NCBI RefSeq assembly: GCF_030817595.1
Contig: NZ_JAUSZN010000001.1
Location: 6,064,001 to 6,128,000 of the forward strand
Direction of reading: 5' to 3'
Length of the DNA: 64,000 bases
Source: Neobacillus niacini
GTDB lineage: Bacteria; Bacillota; Bacilli; Bacillales; Cytobacillaceae
Position 1 is the stretch's first letter. Every line of letters starts with the position of its first letter. The position numbers and the translations under genes are program-made. Below, in pieces: positions 58,313 through 64,000 of this stretch. The notes below the pieces were generated by a model. The model was not told where the DNA came from. It was given only the letters and a program-made list of their open reading frames with translations, and made no database searches.

Positions 58313-58440
58313 GTAATGAAAATCGTCGTAAAAGTGTCAAAAACTCTTCATACGTTCAACATAATATCTCATTACAATTGTTATAGTATTAACTTAGTAA
58401 ATAGTCAGTTTTTATCATCCATGAAAAATAAGGTGATGCT

Positions 58441-59175
58441 ATGTACAATCTCATGAGTCAATTTAGTTCTTCTGTTAGCAAACCGTTTTTTATCATCGCT
58501 AATAACTTGGAGTCATTACCATTCGTTTTTGCCCTGCTTTTGGGGATAGTGGGAGCATTGGCACCATGTCAGCTTACCGGAAACATCAGTGCCTTAACAC
58601 TGTATGGTAACCGCTCCTTTCAACAGAAAATTGTTTGGAAGGACGTTATCTTTTTCACATTAGGCAAAATCGCAGCCTTCTCATTATTAGGTGGGTTGGT
58701 ATGGATATTAGGAAGAGAAATTCAAGATAGTCTAATTTCTTATTTTCCTTGGATTCGCAAAATTATGGGTCCACTGCTGATCATTGTAGGTTTGTATATG
58801 GTAGGAGTGATAAAACTTCGAGGAACAATCAATTTATTTAAAGGATCAAAAGATTACCAACAGGAAACTCCAATTGGTTCATTTATGCTTGGTTTCAGTT
58901 TTTCGCTCGCCTTTTGTCCAACGATGTTTATTCTGTTTTTTGTTACTTTAATGCCGATTGTCTTGTCCAGTTCCTACGGCTTTATCCTGCCATCGATATT
59001 TGCTATTGGTACTGCACTGCCTTTAATCCTATTTATTTTGATTATTTGGTACTTAGGCGGAGGCGGATTACTAATGAAAAAGGGGAGAAAGATTGGAGCT
59101 TCCATTCAAAGAGTTTCGGGGGTATTGATCATCTTGTTAGGCATATTTGACTCTTTAACCTATTGGTCCTTGTAA
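58441..59175 (+). CDS. CcdA/SafE-like membrane protein
   Basis: 244 residues with about six membrane helices. Two helices carry single cysteines in conserved settings: LGIVGALAPCQLTGNISALT near residue 40 and SFSLAFCPTMFILFFVTL near residue 155. That is the CcdA/DsbD-gamma arrangement of thiol-electron carriers, shared by SafE-like proteins. It may pass reducing power across the membrane or help handle copper; the copper context favours the latter. ATG 58441 has AAGGTGATGCT upstream. Confidence 0.75.
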   Translation: MYNLMSQFSSSVSKPFFIIANNLESLPFVFALLLGIVGALAPCQLTGNISALTLYGNRSFQQKIVWKDVIFFTLGKIAAFSLLGGLVWILGREIQDSLISYFPWIRKIMGPLLIIVGLYMVGVIKLRGTINLFKGSKDYQQETPIGSFMLGFSFSLAFCPTMFILFFVTLMPIVLSSSYGFILPSIFAIGTALPLILFILIIWYLGGGGLLMKKGRKIGASIQRVSGVLIILLGIFDSLTYWSL

Positions 59176-59259
59176 CATAACTCTTGGATAAAAATATTCA
59201 TTTATGAACAAAATGTGAAAGTTGGAAAAGAATCAATTAAACGATAAAAAATACTTTAC

Positions 59260-59278
59260 ATAGGGTAGGGGGGTATGG
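59260..59278. promoter_or_regulatory. copper-repressor box candidate 3
   Basis: ATAGGGTAGGGGGGTATGG lies in the copZ promoter region, about 70 bases before the start; it is a variant of the GGGTAT boxes. Confidence 0.5.
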
Positions 59279-59350
59279 TTAAATATAGTTAAGAACCTTA
59301 CCTCTTTAACAAGGTTAAAAAAAGTGTTAATTACGAAAGGGTGTATATAA

Positions 59351-59557
59351 ATGGAAAAAGTTACTTTGAACGTACAAGGAATGTCTTGCGATCATTGTGT
59401 AAAAGCAGTTGAAGGCAGTGTGGGTGAACTAAATGGAGTAAGCTCTGTAAAAGTTAATTTAAAAGCTAATACAGTTGACGTTGAATATAACAACCAAGAA
59501 GTGTCACTAGATAAAATTAAAGAAACAATTGATGATCAAGGTTACGACGTAGAATAA
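59351..59557 (+). CDS. copZ: copper chaperone CopZ
   Basis: 68 residues, one HMA domain: MEKVTLNVQGMSCDHCVKAV with the copper motif MxCxxC. CopZ carries Cu(I) in the cytoplasm and hands it to CopA. ATG 59351 has GAAAGGGTGTA upstream. It has a terminator before copA, and both genes carry their own copper box, so they may be transcribed separately. Confidence 0.93.
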   Translation: MEKVTLNVQGMSCDHCVKAVEGSVGELNGVSSVKVNLKANTVDVEYNNQEVSLDKIKETIDDQGYDVE

Positions 59558-59567
59558 TTAGGCAAAG

Positions 59568-59598
59568 ACACGTGCTACTGAAATAGCACGTTCTTTTT
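59568..59598 (+). terminator. copZ terminator
   Basis: ACACGTGCTA CTGAAA TAGCACGTT then CTTTTT. Confidence 0.8.
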
Positions 59599-59607
59599 AA
59601 AATAAAA

Positions 59608-59626
59608 TATACCCACAAGGGGTATA
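59608..59626. promoter_or_regulatory. copper-repressor box candidate 4, before copA
   Basis: TATACCCACAAGGGGTATA, a near-perfect palindrome 14 bases before the copA start, is the clearest CsoR-type operator of the four. No csoR gene is in the window. Confidence 0.65.
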
Positions 59627-59640
59627 AAGGGGTGATTTTT

Positions 59641-62055
59641 ATGTCTCAAGCTTTAAAAGAAACCAATTTACAAATCTCTGGAATGACCTGTGCTGCGTGC
59701 GCCTTAAGGATTGAAAAGGGATTAAATAAATTAGAAGGTGTAGAAAACGCAACTGTAAATCTAGCCTTAGAAAAATCTGCTATTAAATACGATCCACAAA
59801 AATTAAAGGTCGAGGATATTGAAAAAAAGATAAGAGACCTTGGTTATGACGTGGTTACCGAAAAAGCGGAGTTTGATATTACTGGAATGACCTGTGCTGC
59901 GTGTTCAACAAGAATTGAAAAAGGCTTAAATAAACTAGATGGTGTTGTTAAGGCCAATGTGAATCTTGCGCTCGAAAAGGCGACCGTGGAATACAATGGG
60001 TCTGTTTTAACACCAGGTGACATTATTAACAAAGTTGAAAAGCTGGGATATGGAGCACATATAAAAGAAGACGTAAAGGAAACAACTGACCACCGTCAAC
60101 AGGAAATTAAAAAGCAAACAGGCAAATTTATTTTTGCAGCGATTTTGTCCCTTCCTTTATTATGGGCCATGGTTGGACATTTTACATTTACATCTTTTAT
60201 TTGGGTTCCGGAAGCGTTTATGAATCCATGGGTGCAGCTGGCATTAGCTACACCTGTTCAATTTATTATTGGTTCCCAGTTTTACATCGGTGCTTATAAA
60301 GCGCTTAGAAATAAGAGTGCAAATATGGATGTACTGGTTGCTTTAGGTACATCCGCAGCTTATTTTTACAGTTTGTATTTATCAATCATGTCTCTTATGG
60401 AAGAAGCCCATGGAGTGGAGCTTTATTATGAAACAAGTTCCATTTTAATTACCTTAATTATTTTAGGGAAGCTTTTTGAAGCGAAAGCAAAAGGCCGGTC
60501 TTCAGAAGCAATCAAAAAATTAATGGGTCTTCAAGCTAAGAACGCCACAGTGGAAAGAGATGGGCAAGAATTAGAAATTCCGCTTGAGCAAGTAGTTGTT
60601 GGAGATATCCTCCTGATAAAGCCGGGTGAAAAAATTCCTGTAGACGGTAAAATTATTGAGGGAACTTCAGCCATCGATGAGTCTATGCTTACAGGAGAAA
60701 GTGTTCCTGTTGATAAGTCTGCAGGTGATGATGTTATTGGAGCGACACTTAACAAAAATGGTTTCTTAAAGGTTGAGGCAAAAAAGGTCGGCAGAGATAC
60801 AGCACTAGCGCAAATTATCAAAGTGGTCGAAGAAGCACAAGGTTCTAAGGCACCAATCCAACGACTTGCCGATCAAATATCTGGTGTATTTGTACCCATC
60901 GTGGTGGTAATCGCCGTTCTTACTTTTATTATCTGGTTTGTGTGGGTTGCCCCAGGAAACTTTGGTGAGGCATTAGAAAAAATGATTGCTGTTCTTGTTA
61001 TTGCTTGTCCATGTGCATTGGGATTAGCAACCCCAACGTCGATTATGGCTGGATCGGGAAGGGCAGCAGAATTTGGGATTCTCTTTAAGGGTGGGGAGCA
61101 TTTAGAAATGACCCACCGAATCACAACTGTTGTACTTGATAAAACAGGGACAGTAACAAATGGTACACCTGTTTTAACGGATGTAATCACAGACACAATG
61201 TTTAACGAGGAAGAATTCTTATCATTGATTGGATCTGCTGAAAAGCAATCGGAGCACCCGTTAGCACAAGCCATTGTCCAAGGAATAAAAGATAAAGGGA
61301 TTCCTTTTAAAGATGTTACTGAATTTGAAGCGATCCCTGGCTTTGGAATTAAAGCAATGGTTAATGGTAGAGAATTATTAGTTGGAACAAGAAAATTGAT
61401 GAATAAATTTAATGTTGATGCTGCTGCCGCTTTCGTAAAAATGGATGAATTAGAAAGGGCAGGAAAGACAGCCATGCTTGCAGCAATCAACGGGCAATAT
61501 GTAGGCACTGTTGCTGTCGCTGATACGATTAAGGATACCTCAAAGGGTGCGATTAAACGCCTTAAAACCATGGGACTTGATGTCATTATGATTACTGGTG
61601 ATAACCAGCAGACTGCATTAGCGATTGCCAAAGAAGCTGGAATAGAACATATCATTGCGGAAGTTCTTCCAGAGGGCAAGGCAGCTGAAATTAAGAAATT
61701 ACAAGCCCAAGGAAAGAAAGTAGCGATGGTAGGTGATGGGATAAACGATGCCCCGGCGCTGGCGGTTGCTGACATCGGGATGGCCATTGGAACCGGAACA
61801 GACGTGGCGATGGAAGCTGCAGATATCACCCTTATTCGCGGGGATTTAAATAGTATTGCAGATGCCATTTACATGAGTAAAAAGACGATCACGAATATAA
61901 AACAAAATCTTTTCTGGGCACTCGCCTATAATTCACTGGGAATACCATTCGCCGTACTTGGTTTCTTAGCACCTTGGCTAGCCGGAGCTGCAATGGCATT
62001 CAGTTCTGTATCGGTTGTCCTTAATGCGTTACGATTACAAAAAGTAAAACTATAG
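59641..62055 (+). CDS. copA: copper-exporting P-type ATPase CopA
   Basis: 804 residues. Two N-terminal HMA domains ([15 protein letters not shown] and [15 protein letters not shown]), then membrane helices with the ion motif [14 protein letters not shown], the phosphorylation site [13 protein letters not shown] in [13 protein letters not shown] and the hinge [10 protein letters not shown]. It pumps Cu(I) out of the cell with ATP. ATG 59641 has AAAGGGGTG 8 bases upstream; the frame opens 3 codons earlier. It is preceded by the best copper box. Confidence 0.97.
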   Translation: MSQALKETNLQISGMTCAACALRIEKGLNKLEGVENATVNLALEKSAIKYDPQKLKVEDIEKKIRDLGYDVVTEKAEFDITGMTCAACSTRIEKGLNKLDGVVKANVNLALEKATVEYNGSVLTPGDIINKVEKLGYGAHIKEDVKETTDHRQQEIKKQTGKFIFAAILSLPLLWAMVGHFTFTSFIWVPEAFMNPWVQLALATPVQFIIGSQFYIGAYKALRNKSANMDVLVALGTSAAYFYSLYLSIMSLMEEAHGVELYYETSSILITLIILGKLFEAKAKGRSSEAIKKLMGLQAKNATVERDGQELEIPLEQVVVGDILLIKPGEKIPVDGKIIEGTSAIDESMLTGESVPVDKSAGDDVIGATLNKNGFLKVEAKKVGRDTALAQIIKVVEEAQGSKAPIQRLADQISGVFVPIVVVIAVLTFIIWFVWVAPGNFGEALEKMIAVLVIACPCALGLATPTSIMAGSGRAAEFGILFKGGEHLEMTHRITTVVLDKTGTVTNGTPVLTDVITDTMFNEEEFLSLIGSAEKQSEHPLAQAIVQGIKDKGIPFKDVTEFEAIPGFGIKAMVNGRELLVGTRKLMNKFNVDAAAAFVKMDELERAGKTAMLAAINGQYVGTVAVADTIKDTSKGAIKRLKTMGLDVIMITGDNQQTALAIAKEAGIEHIIAEVLPEGKAAEIKKLQAQGKKVAMVGDGINDAPALAVADIGMAIGTGTDVAMEAADITLIRGDLNSIADAIYMSKKTITNIKQNLFWALAYNSLGIPFAVLGFLAPWLAGAAMAFSSVSVVLNALRLQKVKL

Positions 62056-62078
62056 ATGTGAAACTTCATGATAATACA

Positions 62079-62111
62079 AAAAGGCTGACACATAATTGTC
62101 AGCCTTTTTCA
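62079..62111 (+). terminator. copA terminator
   Basis: AAAAAGGCTGACA CATAAT TGTCAGCCTTTTT. Confidence 0.85.
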
Positions 62112-62182
62112 CATTTATCACTATCTGTAACTATTATACTTAAATTATAAGGATTCTAATTTTATAAGCCGGGTGAAATAAG

Positions 62183-62869
62183 ATGAATCATATTTTACTG
62201 ATTGAAGACGAGCAAAGTGTATCAACTGTTATTAAAGGATACTTGGAAAAGGAAGGATATAAAGTTTCTAGCGCAAAAAGCGGATTAAAAGGGCTGGATG
62301 TGTGTAATACCGCAGATTTTAAATTAATTATACTAGATTTGATGCTTCCAGATATTAGCGGTGAAGAAGTTTGTAAAATAATCCGTCAAACATCGGATGT
62401 CCATATCTTTATGCTCACAGCAAAAGGATCATTAAATGACAAAATAGAAGGATTAAATATAGGTGCGGATGAATACTTGATAAAGCCGTTTAGTCCAAGA
62501 GAACTAACTGCTAGAGTAAATGCTTTATTCAGGAGAATAGGTTCTAAATTTCCTTCATCAAAGGTTATTTTTGATGATGGTTATTTATTAATTGATTGTG
62601 ATAAAAGAGCAGTTCGCATACTAGAACAAGATATTCCGTTTACACCAAATGAGTTTGATATTATTTGTGCCCTCGTCACCGCAAAAGGGAATGTATTATC
62701 TAGAGAACAATTGATTGATAAAATCTTTGGCGTAGATTTTAACGGGTACGATCGGACGATTGATGTCCATATAAAAAATATCCGTAAAAAGATTGAAAAA
62801 GACACGAAGAACCCTAAATATATTGTTACGGTAATGAAAGCTGGCTATAAATTTGGCGGTGAGAAGTAG
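62183..62869 (+). CDS. OmpR-family response regulator
   Basis: 228 residues. The receiver has the acidic pair E8/D9, phosphorylation site D52 in LIILDLMLPDISG, T in MLTAKGS and K in YLIKPFSPREL; the C-terminal winged helix has FTPNEFDIICALV and GYDRTIDVHIKNIRKKIEKD. ATG 62183 has GCCGGGTGAAATAAG upstream. It is coupled to the kinase gene that follows (stop TAG and next GTG adjacent). Target genes are unknown; nearby copA is a candidate by position only. Confidence 0.92.
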   Translation: MNHILLIEDEQSVSTVIKGYLEKEGYKVSSAKSGLKGLDVCNTADFKLIILDLMLPDISGEEVCKIIRQTSDVHIFMLTAKGSLNDKIEGLNIGADEYLIKPFSPRELTARVNALFRRIGSKFPSSKVIFDDGYLLIDCDKRAVRILEQDIPFTPNEFDIICALVTAKGNVLSREQLIDKIFGVDFNGYDRTIDVHIKNIRKKIEKDTKNPKYIVTVMKAGYKFGGEK

Positions 62870-64000
62870 GTGCAAACAATTAATAGAAGATTGAGTCTGT
62901 TGTTGGTCCTATCCACGGTGGCCGCTATCCTACTAGTTACCATTTTTGTTAATCTGACGGTTTCCAATAAATTTAACGAATACATGATTGATATTCAAAA
63001 CAAGAGGTATGAAAGAATCGTTTCCTATTTTGAGGAAGCATATAGAAGGGAAGGGAAATGGTCCTCGGATACAGGGATTGAATTAATGCACGAGGCTTAT
63101 ATGGGGAATTATTGTTTGACCCTTTTAGATAGCAGTAAAGAGGCAGTCTGGGGAATGGATCCAGATGACTTACAAACTCAAATTCATATCGGGGAAATGT
63201 CAGGACATGATAGTGGCGTTTATACGACGAAAACGTTTGAAATAAAAGCGAATGGTAAAATAGTTGGGTTTATTGATATTGGACAGTATTCGTCAGTGCT
63301 TCTATCAGAGGAAGATTTAACCTTTAAATCTTCTATAAACAAAAGCATTATTGCCAGTGGTACCCTTGCGCTAATTATCATCATTAGCTTGAGTCTGTAC
63401 TTCTCAAAGCAATTTTCTACTCCCATTCGGGCAGTAGCAAACATGTCTGTCCGCTTATCTCAAGGAAACTTTGATACCTTATCGAATTTAAAAAGTAATA
63501 TTACAGAGTTAGAGGATTTAAGGAAAAGTGTGAATATTCTTGCAGGTAAATTAAAACACCAGGACACTCTTAGAAAAAGGTTAGTATCAGATATTACGCA
63601 TGAGATTAGAACTCCTTTAAACGTGTTACAAAATAATCTTGAAGCGATGATTGATGGTGTATTACCTGTTACAAATGAGGGATTAAATTATTTAAATGAG
63701 GAAGTCATTCGTTTTGGAAAATTAATAAATGACTTAAATTTTTTAAAAGAGTTTGAATCTGAAGGTATCAAGATTAATTATGAATCTATATACCTTGATC
63801 ATCTAATTTCAGAGATTTGTAAGGACTTCTATAGGGCTGCTCAAAATAAAAATTGTACGATTCAATTTGAAATCGCCCCGGATGAATACAAAATCAACGC
63901 GGATAAAGACAAAATGAAACAGGTGATTATAAACTTATTATCAAACGCACTTAAATTTTCAGATAGTAATGGGACGATTTTGATTAAACTTTATAAGGAA
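62870..64000 (+). CDS. sensor histidine kinase, 3' end outside window
   Basis: 377 codons are in view from GTG 62870, which follows the response-regulator stop directly. Two membrane helices (residues ~9-28 and ~163-181) flank an extracellular sensor part of about 135 residues. Then a HAMP linker, the HisKA helix with the phosphorylated His in DITHEIRTPLNVLQNN, and the N-box of the ATPase domain (DKMKQVIINLLSNALKFSD) near the window end. The rest of the ATPase domain lies to the right. The signal is unknown. Confidence 0.9.
   Translation, partial: MQTINRRLSLLLVLSTVAAILLVTIFVNLTVSNKFNEYMIDIQNKRYERIVSYFEEAYRREGKWSSDTGIELMHEAYMGNYCLTLLDSSKEAVWGMDPDDLQTQIHIGEMSGHDSGVYTTKTFEIKANGKIVGFIDIGQYSSVLLSEEDLTFKSSINKSIIASGTLALIIIISLSLYFSKQFSTPIRAVANMSVRLSQGNFDTLSNLKSNITELEDLRKSVNILAGKLKHQDTLRKRLVSDITHEIRTPLNVLQNNLEAMIDGVLPVTNEGLNYLNEEVIRFGKLINDLNFLKEFESEGIKINYESIYLDHLISEICKDFYRAAQNKNCTIQFEIAPDEYKINADKDKMKQVIINLLSNALKFSDSNGTILIKLYKE

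Noticed and set aside
60873..61868. Long minus-strand frame opposite copA
   Set aside because: Its composition mirrors the real copA frame on the plus strand; it is a shadow frame.

Overview
The window reads as a low-GC, spore-forming Bacillaceae chromosome (Bacillus/Neobacillus type). Both flanks carry a conserved Bacillus neighbourhood: comGA-comGB-comGC at the left (1-1.6 kb), then from 41.3 kb the rest of comGC, comGD-comGG, yqzE, yqhG, the SNF2 helicase yqhH, a tandem glycine riboswitch with gcvT-gcvPA-gcvPB, yqhL and lipM. Further right are a class II ribonucleotide reductase (nrdJ) split by an ORF-less group I intron, a chromate transporter, a copper resistance cluster (secreted His-rich protein, CcdA-like membrane protein, CopZ, CopA) and a two-component system cut by the window end.

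The 39.8 kb between the two halves of comGC (about 1545-41332) is an integrated element. Its large serine recombinase (39606-41264) lies beside the right junction, preceded by two tandem excisionase-like HTH genes. ComGC, the major competence pseudopilin, is cut after about 48 codons and resumes at 41332. The left end of the element is degenerate (duplicated 240-bp stretches, a broken HTH gene) and carries a PD-(D/E)XK restriction-type protein and several unrecognised genes. A mobilisation-like block (16.3-23.1 kb) has a minimal tyrosine recombinase, a cluster of small minus-strand genes with an XRE regulator, and an operon with an FtsK/TcpA-like ATPase, a replication-relaxation protein and a VirB2-like membrane protein. 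No relaxase, VirB4 or phage structural gene was seen.

The most striking structure is a repeat family found only inside the element (8.7-38.4 kb, 18 loci). The full unit is about 100 bp: a palindrome R1 (core CTAACGGGTGCGA), a rho-independent terminator, then a palindrome R2 (core CTAACGGGGCAG). These units lie between single, mostly plus-strand, unrelated genes: an Imm26-like immunity pseudogene, a DUF5677 protein, a VOC protein, a secreted nuclease, a nucleotidyltransferase, a zinc-ribbon/Vsr-like nuclease, proA, small membrane proteins and a lipoprotein. The layout resembles an integron cassette array without a canonical integron integrase or attC. One unit is split by an IS110-family element inserted in R1 and by a class C group II intron inserted just after its terminator. 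Relatives of both element types are known to use integron attC sites. The small tyrosine recombinase sits directly behind one unit and is the natural candidate for moving the cassettes.

Other cargo: a TetR-thioesterase-MFS efflux operon, a type II NADH dehydrogenase-like gene with an Rrf2 regulator, an IS3-family element and standalone proA. Coordinates of small genes, start sites and repeat boundaries were read by eye; family names come from motif recognition without a database search.
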